Shown here one piece after another: positions 1 to 8,565 of a stretch of 64,000 bases of DNA. Each line of letters opens with the position of its first letter. Within the stretch, counting starts at the first letter, position 1. The stretch lies in NCBI GenBank assembly GCA_937949945.1, contig CALFEQ010000111.1:1-64000 (forward strand). The letters are read 5' to 3'. The DNA is from an uncultured Myxococcales bacterium. Its GTDB lineage: Bacteria > Myxococcota_A > Polyangia > Polyangiales > Polyangiaceae. The notes under the pieces are model-generated. The model saw only the letters and a program-made list of their open reading frames with translations. It was not told the origin of the DNA and did no database searches. Both the position numbers and the translations under genes were made by a program.

Positions 1-2111
1 CGCCGGCGGTGTGGATCGTCTGCTCGCTCTGCTTCCAGACGCTTCTGCTCGCCGGCTACGGGTACGTGCACGTCGCCGGTACGCGCCTCGGCGTGCGCGG
101 GCAGGTGATCCTGCAGCTCGCGCTCGTCGGCGCCGTGTTCCTCGTGATGCCGATCTCGGTCCGCGACGCGGCGATCGGTGGCGCGCATCCGGAGCTCGGC
201 ATCCTCCTCCTCCTGCTCCAGACGATCGGGCTGCCGTTCTTCGTCTTGTCGACGAGCTCGCCGCTCCTGCAGCGATGGTTCTCCGAGCTCGGCGAGCGCG
301 ATCCGTACTACCTGTACGCCGCGAGCAACGCGGGGAGCATGCTCGCGCTGTTGGGCTATCCGTTCGTCGTCGAGCCGCTCCTCCCGCTGCGAGCCCAGAG
401 CCGTGCGCTCCACGGTGCGTTCGCCGTGTACGCGGTGCTCGTCGTCGCGTGTGCGATCGGCGTCCTTCGGAAGGCGAAAGCACGGCGTCGCTTGGACGCG
501 CCGGCACAGACCAGGGGCGACGACGTGGCGTCGCCTGCCGCCACCCCGGTCGGACGATGGCGGGAGCGGCTCCTGTGGATCGCGCTGTCGTTCGCCCCGT
601 CGAGCCTGATGCTCGGCGCCACCGAGTACATCACGACCGACATCGCGAGCGTCCCGCTCCTCTGGGTCCTGCCGCTGGCCGCGTACTTGCTGTCGTTCAT
701 CGTGGCCTTCGCGAAGCGGCAGATCGTGGGGGCCGCCGCCCTCTCTCGTGCGCTCGCGCTCGTCGCGGCGCTCGTCGCGGCGCTCACGCTGGCGAACCTC
801 GCCGGCCTCGCATGGCTCCTCGTAGGGGCCCACGTCCTCTTCGTCTTCCTCGCCGCCGTCGTCTGTCACCGCGCCCTCGCGGAGCGCCGGCCGCCGGCCG
901 CGAGGCTCACGGAGTTCTACCTCTCGCTTTCCATCGGAGGGATGCTCGGCGGCCTCGTGAACGGCTTGGTCGCGCCGTTCGTCTTCGACGATGTGGTCGA
1001 GTATCCGATCGCCTTCGCGCTCGTGTGTCTCGGACGGGCGGCGATCGACTCGTCCTCGAAGCCGGACAGGGCCGCGCTCGTGAAGGATGTCGGGCTCGGC
1101 CTCGGTCTGGGCCTCGTCACGTACGGGCTGGTGAAGTACGGGACGTCGCGCGTCGTCGATCCCACGTACGCGTTCGTCTGGATGTTCGGCGTGCCGATCA
1201 TGGTCGCCTTCGCGTGGTCGCGCCGACCGGTGCGGTACGCCGTCGCCATCGGGGCGATCCTCCTCGCCGGCACGGGGTACGGCAGCCGCTTGGGCCAGAC
1301 CCTCTGGGCGCATCGCGGCTTCTTCGGCGTGCTCAAGATCACGCGCGAGCCCGAGGGGCGCTTCAAGCTCCTCGTCTCGGGGACGACGATGCACGGCAAG
1401 CAGTCGCTCGATCCCGCGAACGCGCACGTCCCGCTCGCCTACTTCCATCCGACGGGCCCCGCGGGCGACGTGCTCGGTCCGCTGCCGCGCCTCTCCGCCC
1501 ACCTCCCGCCGCGTCGCGTGGGCGTCATCGGGCTCGGCATCGGGTCACTCGCCGCGTATGCGCGTCCGCGCGACGAGTGGACGTTCTTCGAGATCAACCC
1601 GAAGGTCGTCGAGGTCGCCCTCGAGCACTTCGACTACATCAAGCGAGCAGAGGAGCGGGCCTTCGTCGACATCGAGGTGGGCGACGCACGGCTGCTCCTG
1701 CGCGACGGGCCGGAGGCACGGTTCGACATCCTCGTGCTCGACGCCTTCAGCTCGGACGCGATCCCGGTCCACCTTCTGACGCGTGAGGCCCTCGCGGTCT
1801 ACCGCCGCGCGCTCCGCCGCGGCGGCCTGTTGCTCGCCCACGTCTCGAACCTCCACGTCCACCTGCCGCCGGTCTTCGCCGCGCTCGCACGCGACGCGAA
1901 CATGGTCGCGATCGGACGGGTCGACCAAGCGACCCCGGAGCAACGCGCCGCAGGCAAGGACTCGTCGACGTGGGTCCTTCTCACCGATTCCCGCGACGAG
2001 CTCGACGTCATCGTGCGATCGAGCGACGCGTGGCGCCCGCTCACCATGCCGCCCTCGCAGAGCGTGTGGACGGACGACTGGGCCAACCTGCTGGGCGCGA
2101 TGCGCTTCTGA
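1..2111 (+). CDS. Membrane-bound spermidine synthase-like protein (5' end missing)
   Basis: The open frame enters from the left edge. The first visible residues, around a WIVCSLCFQTLLLAGYGY helix, match a segment some 40 residues into proteins of this kind, so the true start is outside the window. About 450 residues of hydrophobic helices are followed by a Rossmann methyltransferase-like domain: VGVIGLGIGS nucleotide-binding loop, an acidic strand end (FFEINPKVVE), VEVGD-type loop, and DILVLDAFSSDAIPVHLLT. This is the polyamine synthase fold. Membrane fusions of this kind are widespread, but their substrate is usually unknown and aminopropyl transfer should not be assumed. The C-terminal WTDDWANLL is typical of the family. 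The gene ends just before a heptamer repeat and a VWA-FHA gene. Confidence 0.85.
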   Translation, partial: PAVWIVCSLCFQTLLLAGYGYVHVAGTRLGVRGQVILQLALVGAVFLVMPISVRDAAIGGAHPELGILLLLLQTIGLPFFVLSTSSPLLQRWFSELGERDPYYLYAASNAGSMLALLGYPFVVEPLLPLRAQSRALHGAFAVYAVLVVACAIGVLRKAKARRRLDAPAQTRGDDVASPAATPVGRWRERLLWIALSFAPSSLMLGATEYITTDIASVPLLWVLPLAAYLLSFIVAFAKRQIVGAAALSRALALVAALVAALTLANLAGLAWLLVGAHVLFVFLAAVVCHRALAERRPPAARLTEFYLSLSIGGMLGGLVNGLVAPFVFDDVVEYPIAFALVCLGRAAIDSSSKPDRAALVKDVGLGLGLGLVTYGLVKYGTSRVVDPTYAFVWMFGVPIMVAFAWSRRPVRYAVAIGAILLAGTGYGSRLGQTLWAHRGFFGVLKITREPEGRFKLLVSGTTMHGKQSLDPANAHVPLAYFHPTGPAGDVLGPLPRLSAHLPPRRVGVIGLGIGSLAAYARPRDEWTFFEINPKVVEVALEHFDYIKRAEERAFVDIEVGDARLLLRDGPEARFDILVLDAFSSDAIPVHLLTREALAVYRRALRRGGLLLAHVSNLHVHLPPVFAALARDANMVAIGRVDQATPEQRAAGKDSSTWVLLTDSRDELDVIVRSSDAWRPLTMPPSQSVWTDDWANLLGAMRF

Positions 2112-2118
2112 GCGCAGA

Positions 2119-2146
2119 CTGGAGTCTGGAGCCTGGAGCCTGAAGT
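2119..2146 (+). repeat. Heptamer array CTGGAGC, 4 units, against a start codon
   Basis: Four 7-bp units (CTGGAGT, CTGGAGC, CTGGAGC, CTGAAGT) fill most of the 36-bp gap between two genes and end one base before the ATG at 2148. Each unit carries a GGAG or GAAG core that resembles a Shine-Dalgarno sequence. The same heptamer recurs near 16.9, 17.1 and 58.8 kb. Confidence 0.85.
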
Positions 2147-2147
2147 C

Positions 2148-3785
2148 ATGCCCCTCACGCTGTCCACCTGGGTCGATCGAAGCTGCGTCCGCGCCGGCGG
2201 AGGCACGAGCTCGGGGGGAAGGGACGACGCTCGCGAGCTCTCCGTCGCGTTCGAGATCGCGGCCGTCGGGGCGGCGGCAGAGCGGGAGCGTCCGCCGGCG
2301 CGCACGGTGCTCGCGATCGACGTCTCCGGATCGATGAAGGGCGAGCCGCTCGATCACGTCATCCGTTCCGTCGATCGCCTGCTGGACGCGTTCGGGCCGA
2401 ACGACGAGATCGGGATCGTCACGTTCTCGGACAACGCCGCTCGCGTGGTCGATCCCGTCTTGGTCGACGCCACCGGCAAGCGCCTCGTCCGTTCGCGCGT
2501 GGCGAGGCTGCAGGCGGAGAGCAACACGAACATCGAGGCGGGCCTCGACCTCGCGGCGGAGATGGTGTTCGGGGCTCCGCCGGGGATGCGCCGCGGCGTC
2601 GTTCTGCTCTCGGACGGCGCGCCCAACGTCGGAGCCCACACGGCAGACGCGTTGCGCGAGGTCGTCCGTCGCCATCGTCCCGCCGTGTCGTTCTTCTCGC
2701 TCGGCTACGGCGTCGATCACTGCGAGGACGTCCTCGCCGCGATCGGCGAGACGGGCGGAGGAGGGTACGAGTACGTCCAGGACCCGGCCGCGTGCGCGCG
2801 CGCGTTCGCCCGCGCGCTCGGCGCGCAGGCCGACGTCGTCGCGGCGGAGATCGAGCTCGTCGTCATGCCGGCCGAGGGGGTCGACGTCGCGCGCTTCGTC
2901 GGGAACGAGCAGACACGGATCTCGCGCGAGGGCGTCGTCGTCACGCTGCCGGACATGATCAACGGCGCGCGGCGACTGGTCGTCGCCGAGCTACGCGTGC
3001 GGGCTCCGGGCAGGGATCGCTTCATGGTGCCCCTCGTCGACGCGAGCCTGCGCTGGCGCGAGGCCGCGGAAGGCAAGGCGTCGACGCTCGCAGAGAAGGT
3101 GACGATCGAGGTCGCGGACCGCGAGCCGACCCTCGTTCCCGAAGCGGCCCGGCGGGTGCTCCTCGCTCGCGCCGACGAGGTCCGCGAAGGCGCACGATCG
3201 CTCGCCGACCGGGGTCAGTTCGGCGCGGCCGCCGCCGGGCTGCGCGGGCTCATGCGTCGGATCGAAGAGGTCCCGGGCTGGGTGCCGAACGACGGGACTC
3301 CGCTCGCGGAGGCGTACGAGCTGCTCCTCGACGAGGCCACGGCATACGAGCGCCGCCCGTCGCCGGAGCAGTACGCCGCCTTCCGAAAGGCGGCGGTGAG
3401 CTCGAGGCTCGCGGTCGTGATCCCGAGGGAGGCGAAGTCGCGCGGCGACGCGAGCCAGAAGCTCATCGAGCAGGTCGCGGGCGACTGTCCGCCTGCCTGG
3501 CTCGTGGTGAAGGGCGGCGGCCGCCATCGGCTCCGTGAGGAGCTCATCATCGGCCGCACGCGCCACGCCGACATCTGGGTGCAGAGCCCGCAAGTCGCCC
3601 GTGCCCACGCCGAGGTCTTCGCCGACGGCGGCCGTTACTGGATCGTCGACCTCGGCTCGACGAACGGAACGATCGTGAACGACAAGTCGATCGGCCGCAC
3701 GCCACACGCGCTGACGCACGGCGACGTCGTTCGCGTGGGCGACGTGGAGTTGCGGTACGAGGAGGCACCGCGCCGTGGCGCCTGA
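2148..3785 (+). CDS. VWA domain protein with C-terminal FHA domain
   Basis: A 545-residue soluble protein. Residues about 50-230 form a von Willebrand A domain with an intact metal-binding (MIDAS) DVSGSMKG motif and the later LLSDGAPNVG strand. A middle region follows that resembles the C-terminal part of other bacterial VWA proteins. Residues about 455-535 form an FHA domain: GR near its start, the SxxH-like stretch VARAHAEV, and the LGSTNGTIVND signature that binds phosphothreonine. No signal peptide is visible. The FHA domain implies docking to a Ser/Thr-phosphorylated partner, and a Ser/Thr kinase lies 1.3 kb away on the other strand. The partner link is inference. The start ATG directly follows the heptamer array. 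Confidence 0.85.
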   Translation: MPLTLSTWVDRSCVRAGGGTSSGGRDDARELSVAFEIAAVGAAAERERPPARTVLAIDVSGSMKGEPLDHVIRSVDRLLDAFGPNDEIGIVTFSDNAARVVDPVLVDATGKRLVRSRVARLQAESNTNIEAGLDLAAEMVFGAPPGMRRGVVLLSDGAPNVGAHTADALREVVRRHRPAVSFFSLGYGVDHCEDVLAAIGETGGGGYEYVQDPAACARAFARALGAQADVVAAEIELVVMPAEGVDVARFVGNEQTRISREGVVVTLPDMINGARRLVVAELRVRAPGRDRFMVPLVDASLRWREAAEGKASTLAEKVTIEVADREPTLVPEAARRVLLARADEVREGARSLADRGQFGAAAAGLRGLMRRIEEVPGWVPNDGTPLAEAYELLLDEATAYERRPSPEQYAAFRKAAVSSRLAVVIPREAKSRGDASQKLIEQVAGDCPPAWLVVKGGGRHRLREELIIGRTRHADIWVQSPQVARAHAEVFADGGRYWIVDLGSTNGTIVNDKSIGRTPHALTHGDVVRVGDVELRYEEAPRRGA

Positions 3786-3790
3786 CGGCG

Positions 3791-3837
3791 CAGTCCTCGG
3801 TCTTGTCAGTCCGCAGTCCTCGGTCCTCAGTCCTCAG
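3791..3837 (+). repeat. Second heptamer family (CAGTCCT/CGGTCCT), left array
   Basis: Units CAGTCCT, CGGTCTT, then CAGTCCT, CGGTCCT, CAGTCCT with a short irregular stretch between. Positions 3813-3832 are an exact 20-nt inverted match to 4031-4050. The array lies in the spacer between the convergent VWA-FHA and PEGA-like genes. Confidence 0.8.
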
Positions 3838-4017
3838 CGATCGGGCTCCGGATGCTCGCGCAGCGCCTTTCAGCGTCTTCGACCACCTGCGAGCCGGAGA
3901 CGTTCGACGTGAAGATGCGCGCGACGCTCTCGACTTCGAAGAAGCTCGCGGGACGAATCTTTTCGGGGCTGGCGGACTGCACGACCGCGACGAGCGATGT
4001 ACGAGCGTCTCGGGGAG

Positions 4018-4050
4018 CCGAGGACCGAAAGACTGAGGACCGAGGACTGC
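4018..4050 (-). repeat. Second heptamer family, right (inverted) array
   Basis: On the minus strand this reads CAGTCCT, CGGTCCT, CAGTCTT, CGGTCCT. It abuts the stop codon of the PEGA-like gene. Together with 3791-3837 it brackets about 180 bp that contain no convincing complete gene. That interior reads open in more than one frame with coding-like codon use, so it may be gene debris. Confidence 0.8.
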
Positions 4051-5076
4051 CTAGAACCGTCCCCCGACCGCGCCCCCGCCCGGCAGCAGGGACACCCCGA
4101 CGCGCACGGGCGTCTTCGTCGTGCCGAGGTACCAGTACGCGCCGAGGCCGATGGTCGTTGCGGCGAGCAGCGCCGGGAGGGCGAGCGAGGCGTAGGCTGC
4201 CGTGCGTGCGCTGCGGTACTCGCTGTCGAGAGCGGCGAGGTGGGTCAGGCTCGCCGTCGTGTACGAGGACTCGTACTCGTCCTTCACCGACGTCGCGTTG
4301 GCGTAGAGCACGACGGGGACGAGCACGCTGAGCGCCGTCACGCCCGCCGCGACGAAGACGACGCCCTTGGGGTAGGGGTGCTGCTCGCGCATCTCCCAGC
4401 GAGCGGGCGGGGGCGGCGGCGGGACGACGGGCGCGGCCTTCTTCGGTGCGGGAGGCGCGACCTCGTGGCTTCCGCCGGCTTCGACGAAGACGCTCTGCAT
4501 CTGCTCTTCGTCCTTCCCGGGATGGAACGTGACGACGTGAGGGCCCGGCGCGAGCCACACGACCGAGGCGGCTCGACGGGGCGCCGGCTCGTCGTCGATC
4601 CGCACGAGGACGTCGGGCTCGCCTCGTATCGTCACCTTTCCGAGGCGCTCTCTCGCCTCCGCCTCTTGCCGCTCCACCAACGGCTCGAGCGACTCGCCGG
4701 CTTCGCGCCGCCGGATGACCTCGTTGACGTAGGCCGCGTAGTGCCGCGCCGCCTTGGCCGTGTCCGCGACGGCGGCGGCTTGGTTCGTGCGCGTGGCGGC
4801 GAGCTGCTCGTAGGCGCGTCCGATGTTGAAGGCGAGGCGATAACCCGTCTCGGGACCGAGCTCCGCGTAGATGACCTCCCAGATCTCGATGGCCTCCGCG
4901 AACGCGCCCTCCTTGTACTTCTCCATGCCGGCGCGGAACCTCTCGCGCTTCGCCTCGAGCTCGTCGGTCTCGGGACGCTCGTCGCCTGCGAGGGCGCGCG
5001 ACGGTGTCACGACGACGGCAGCCGCCAACAGCAGCGGGGCGAGCAGACGGTGCAGCCAATCAGAACGGATGATCAT
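4051..5076 (-). CDS. PEGA-like envelope protein with N-terminal helical repeat region
   Basis: A 341-residue protein. It has a signal peptide (basic start, hydrophobic LLAPLLLAAAVVV, cut near SRALAG), then a helical region resembling TPR-type repeats (residues about 40-150). A short PEGA-like beta unit follows (VTIRGEPDVLVRIDDE to APGPHVVTFHPG), then a Pro-rich linker, then two C-terminal membrane helices near residues 235-255 and 295-315. The ATG at 5076 overlaps the end of the upstream kinase gene by 17 nt, so the two are very probably co-transcribed and translationally coupled. Kinase plus PEGA/TPR envelope partner is a common myxobacterial pairing. The exact role is unknown. Confidence 0.75.
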   Translation of the reverse strand: MIIRSDWLHRLLAPLLLAAAVVVTPSRALAGDERPETDELEAKRERFRAGMEKYKEGAFAEAIEIWEVIYAELGPETGYRLAFNIGRAYEQLAATRTNQAAAVADTAKAARHYAAYVNEVIRRREAGESLEPLVERQEAEARERLGKVTIRGEPDVLVRIDDEPAPRRAASVVWLAPGPHVVTFHPGKDEEQMQSVFVEAGGSHEVAPPAPKKAAPVVPPPPPPARWEMREQHPYPKGVVFVAAGVTALSVLVPVVLYANATSVKDEYESSYTTASLTHLAALDSEYRSARTAAYASLALPALLAATTIGLGAYWYLGTTKTPVRVGVSLLPGGGAVGGRF

Positions 5077-6658
5077 CGATGTCGAGGGGCTTCGGCGTCG
5101 CCGGCCGCGCGGACGTCGTCGGCTGCGCGGACGTTTGCGGCGGAGTGGACGCCGAGGCGCGCACGGGAGGCGTGGCGAGTCGCGGAGCGGCGGCGCTCGG
5201 CGCCGGACGAACGACGGGCCTCGACGAAGCGCTCGCAGCGGGAGCACTGAGCGCGCTCGTCGCGGCGCTCGGAGCGGGGGGCTCCGGAGGAGGCGCGCTC
5301 GAGGCCGCCGGCGCGACGTCTCGCGTCGCCGTCGTCGATTCGGGCGACGTCGATACGGAGCTCTCGGCGGGCGTCGCCGTGGCCGGGGTCGCCGGCGGCG
5401 CTGCAGGCGCGCTCGCGATCGTGCGCCAGGCGACCACGCCGAGCACGGCCAAGCCGAACCCTGCGAGCCAGACGCGGCTGCGCGAGGACGGCGGCGCGTC
5501 CGTGGTCGGGCGCGCCGGCGCCGCGTCCTCCGGGGAGGCGCGACGAGGACGGCTCTCGTGCTCGGATGGCAGCACGCTCTCTCGTAGCTCGTCGGCCTGC
5601 TCGGGAGCGACCTCTTGGAGCGCGGACTCGAGCCGTTCGCGCTGCTCGCGCGCCTGCGCACCGAAGTGGCGCTCCATGATCGCGCGGAGCTCGCGGGCCG
5701 CGTCGTCCGGGTCGCCTGCGAGCGCGAGGAGCGCGTCGGCGACCTCGCGCGCCGTGGCCGGCCGGTCGTCCGCAGAGCGCGCGACGAGGCGCGCGTGGAG
5801 ATCGGACATCCCCGTAGGCAGCGCGACGCCGCAGTCCTCGAGGCGGGGAGGGCTCTCGAGCGCGAGCTTGCGGATCACCTCCATGTCCGTGCCGTCGCCC
5901 CACATCCTGCGGAGCGTGATGCACTCGTAGAGGACCGCACCGACGCCGAAGAGATCGCTCCGCCGATCGAGCGGCTCGCCCATCGCCTGCTCGGGCGACA
6001 TGTACGCGGTCTTCCCTTTGACCTCGCCCGTCTTCGTGACGCTCTCGCTCTCGATCTTCGCGATGCCGAAGTCGAGCAGTCGGACGCGTCCGTCGTAGCC
6101 GATCATCACGTTCTGCGGGGACACGTCACGGTGCACGAGCTGGAGGGGCTGCTTCGTCGACGGATCCGTCAGCTCGTGGGCGGCGTGCAACCCCTTGCAG
6201 ACCTCCGCGAGGACGTACGCGGCGACGGACGGAGGCATCGACTCGTCGGCGTCGGCGAGCGCGCGGAGCACGCGCGAGAGCGGCTGGCCCTCGACGTACT
6301 CCATCGCGAGGTAGAGCTCGCCGTCGATCTCTCCGTAGTCGTAGGCCGTGACGACGTTGGGGTGCTCGAGCATCGCGGCGACGCGCGCCTCGCGGAGGAA
6401 CATCTCGACGCGTCGCTTGTCGCGTGCCGCATCGGGGAGGAGCCTCTTGAGCGCGACGACGCGTTCGTACGCAGGCTTGTCGCTCGCGTCGCTCGCCGAT
6501 CCCGACGGCTCGATCGCGAGCGCGGCCGCCACCGAGCCCATTCCTCCGCGTCCGATGACGAACAACGAGCGATAGCGCGCCGAGAGCCCAGCCGAACGAG
6601 CGGAGCTCTGTGCGGACGACGGGTCGTGGAGCTCGGGTGCCGTCATCGGCGGAAACAT
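5060..6658 (-). CDS. Transmembrane Ser/Thr protein kinase
   Basis: A 532-residue kinase of the PknB-like class. The catalytic domain spans residues about 30-315: glycine loop IGRGGMGSV (35-43), ATP lysine in VALKRLL (Lys71), HRDVSPQN catalytic loop (176-183), DFG (196-198) and SPE (221-223). All the key residues for activity are present. The replacement of K by S in the HRDxKxxN loop is common in myxobacterial kinases. After a Glu-rich linker there is one membrane helix near residues 393-412 and a long Ala/Pro/Thr/Ser-rich tail with no recognisable sensor fold. It is divergent from the lectin-like lipoprotein gene (44-bp gap) and coupled to the PEGA-like gene downstream. Confidence 0.93.
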   Translation of the reverse strand: MFPPMTAPELHDPSSAQSSARSAGLSARYRSLFVIGRGGMGSVAAALAIEPSGSASDASDKPAYERVVALKRLLPDAARDKRRVEMFLREARVAAMLEHPNVVTAYDYGEIDGELYLAMEYVEGQPLSRVLRALADADESMPPSVAAYVLAEVCKGLHAAHELTDPSTKQPLQLVHRDVSPQNVMIGYDGRVRLLDFGIAKIESESVTKTGEVKGKTAYMSPEQAMGEPLDRRSDLFGVGAVLYECITLRRMWGDGTDMEVIRKLALESPPRLEDCGVALPTGMSDLHARLVARSADDRPATAREVADALLALAGDPDDAARELRAIMERHFGAQAREQRERLESALQEVAPEQADELRESVLPSEHESRPRRASPEDAAPARPTTDAPPSSRSRVWLAGFGLAVLGVVAWRTIASAPAAPPATPATATPAESSVSTSPESTTATRDVAPAASSAPPPEPPAPSAATSALSAPAASASSRPVVRPAPSAAAPRLATPPVRASASTPPQTSAQPTTSARPATPKPLDIDDHPF

Positions 6659-6702
6659 CGTAGCTTAAGCGCCCGAAGGACCTCGCTGCGGGAGGGAACG
6701 GA

Positions 6703-7890
6703 GTGACGGTGCGCGACGACGAACGCAGACCGGCCGGACGTGTGTCCCGCTCGGTCCGCATCGCGTCGGCGAGCGCGCTCGCAGGATCGGCCGCGATCGG
6801 GCTGCTCGTCGCGAGCGCGTGCCTCCCGGATCTCGCTCCGCTGCCGTCGAGAGACGTCGCCGAGCCGCCGCTCGTCACCGGGTGCGGCGACGGTTTCATC
6901 GAGACGCTCGACGACGGCGGCGACGCGGGCGAGTCGTGCGATCCCGGCGACGCCGACGTGCCGGGGTGCGAGAGTTGCCACTTCACGTGCAGCGGCCGCA
7001 TCGACGACGCGGGGCACTGCTACTTCTTCGCGGAGCCGACCTCGAGCTACGGCGCGGCCGTGAACGCCTGCAACGCGGCGGGAGGACACGTCGTGACGTT
7101 CGCGAGCGAGCGCGAGGTCGCGTTCGCGACGTCCCTCGTGAAGGAAGCACACGGGGACGTCGCGTACTGGGTCGGGCTCTCCATTCGGACGGACCTCGGC
7201 GGCGGCGAGCCGTACGGCCCGCCGAGCGGAGTGGCGGAGCCCGGATGGCCGACCTCGGGCCTCGCTTGTTCCGGCTGCTACGCCTTCGGCGTGGACGACG
7301 CGGGTGCGTTCCAGCTCCACCCGGAGGTGGACGCGAGCGCTCGCGCCGACTGTCTCGTCCACGAGAACGGCACGTGGCTACGCACGCCGTGCACCGGCAC
7401 GCGCGAGCACGTGACGCTGTGCGAGCGCGAGCCCGTCGGGGAGCGCGGCACGATCTGCGAGCAGAACATCTGCACGACGATCCCGGCGACGGTGGGCCGG
7501 AAGCGTTACGTCATCGGCACGCAGGCCTTCACCGCGCAGGAGGCGGCCGACTACTGCCGGAACGTCTGGGGCGCGAGCCTCGTGATGTTCGACTCGCGCG
7601 AGGAGCGCGAGCAGCTCGTCCGAGAGATGCGAGAGAACAGGCGCGGGCTGCCGCCCGGCGCCACGGTGTGGATCGGCCTTTCGTACGAGGACGGGCGATG
7701 GGTCTGGGACGACGGCGTGCCCGTGGAAGAGAGCGCGCGGCCGCTGCCGTGGGCCGGAGGTCAGCCCGCGGATGCCGGCGCGGGCCGCGCGTTCTTGGAC
7801 CTGAACGATCGGCGCTTCGACACGCAGCTCGCCCACAGCGACGACGGCCGCGGCGAGGACGCGCGGCGCGCGTTCGTGTGTCAGCGCTGA
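6703..7890 (+). CDS. Lipoprotein with two C-type-lectin-like domains and a Cys-rich repeat
   Basis: A 395-residue protein starting at GTG after a GGGAGG ribosome site. The N-terminus has a membrane-spanning signal ending in a lipobox-like LLVASAC. Residues about 58-95 look like a DUF4215/Myxococcus Cys-rich repeat (CGDGFIE, GESCDPGD, GCESCHFTC). Two C-type-lectin-like domains follow. The first is about 100-240 (CYFFAEPTSSYGAAVNAC to VTLCERE). The second is about 255-395 (GRKRYVIG, AQEAADYC, WIGLSYEDGRWVW, ending AFVCQR). The fold is recognisable, but calcium and sugar binding cannot be read from the sequence. It probably sits on the outer membrane. Confidence 0.85.
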   Translation: MTVRDDERRPAGRVSRSVRIASASALAGSAAIGLLVASACLPDLAPLPSRDVAEPPLVTGCGDGFIETLDDGGDAGESCDPGDADVPGCESCHFTCSGRIDDAGHCYFFAEPTSSYGAAVNACNAAGGHVVTFASEREVAFATSLVKEAHGDVAYWVGLSIRTDLGGGEPYGPPSGVAEPGWPTSGLACSGCYAFGVDDAGAFQLHPEVDASARADCLVHENGTWLRTPCTGTREHVTLCEREPVGERGTICEQNICTTIPATVGRKRYVIGTQAFTAQEAADYCRNVWGASLVMFDSREEREQLVREMRENRRGLPPGATVWIGLSYEDGRWVWDDGVPVEESARPLPWAGGQPADAGAGRAFLDLNDRRFDTQLAHSDDGRGEDARRAFVCQR

Positions 7891-7903
7891 TCGTTCAGCG
7901 CGG

Positions 7904-8536
7904 CTACTTCTTGTTGATCTTCTCGCGCAGCTTCTTCGTGAAGTACGCGTAGCCCTGACCCGGCGTGGTCAGCATCTTGTGCGACTGGTCGTAGTAGTTC
8001 TTCGACAGGATCGAGCCCTCGGTCACGAGGTCGATGACCTTGTACGAGTTGCCGCTGCCCTTGATGATGTAGTCGACCTGCACCGGAGGCTCGCGCGGCT
8101 TCGTCTTGTCCTTCGCCTCCGTACGGACCCTCGCGATGCCCTCGCCCTGATCCTTGGCGCCGCGGTAGGTGACCTCGTACTTCTTCGTCTTGTAGGCGTT
8201 CTCCCGGTACTTCTTCGCGACCAGCTGCTTGAAGAGCTCCGTGACCTCCTGCTTCTGAGCGTCCGTGAGCTCGTCCCAGTGGTTCGTGCACTTCGGGATC
8301 GCCTTCGGGCACGGCTTGCCGAGCGCGCGCTGCGCGATCTCCTGGTAATCGACCATCGCGTCGATCGCCTTCGTGACCTCCGCCTGAGGGGCGTTCGACT
8401 CGACGAGCTTCCGGATCAACCCGTGTTCCTTCTCGACGAACGCCTGAGCTCCCGCGACGTCCGCGGATGCAGCGAAGGAGAGGGTGGTGATGGTCAAGCC
8501 GAGGAAGAGCGCTGGAATGGACTGCCTGAGCCGCAT
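7904..8536 (-). CDS. mlaC: MlaC/Ttg2D-family periplasmic phospholipid-binding protein
   Basis: A 210-residue secreted protein, the usual size for MlaC. The chosen ATG gives a clear signal peptide (FLGLTITTLSFAASADVAGA). Longer in-frame starts would bury it. The mature part has the family pattern of helices and strands: VDYQEIAQRALG, LTDAQKQEVTELFKQLV, YRGAKDQGEGIARVRT, VDYIIKGSGNSYKVIDLVTEG and YYDQ. MlaC carries lipid between the outer and inner membranes with an MCE transporter. No mlaB, mlaD, mlaE or mlaF gene is next to it here, so it is an orphan copy and may serve a transporter encoded elsewhere. It converges on the lectin-like gene with a 13-bp gap. Confidence 0.85.
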   Translation of the reverse strand: MRLRQSIPALFLGLTITTLSFAASADVAGAQAFVEKEHGLIRKLVESNAPQAEVTKAIDAMVDYQEIAQRALGKPCPKAIPKCTNHWDELTDAQKQEVTELFKQLVAKKYRENAYKTKKYEVTYRGAKDQGEGIARVRTEAKDKTKPREPPVQVDYIIKGSGNSYKVIDLVTEGSILSKNYYDQSHKMLTTPGQGYAYFTKKLREKINKK

Positions 8537-8565
8537 CGGGGTCGAGAATCTCGCAAGCTGTCCCT

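Noticed and set aside
3813..4050. Insertion sequence with 20-nt terminal repeats
   Set aside because: The interior (about 200 bp) cannot encode a transposase, no target-site duplication is visible, and the ends are part of tandem heptamers.
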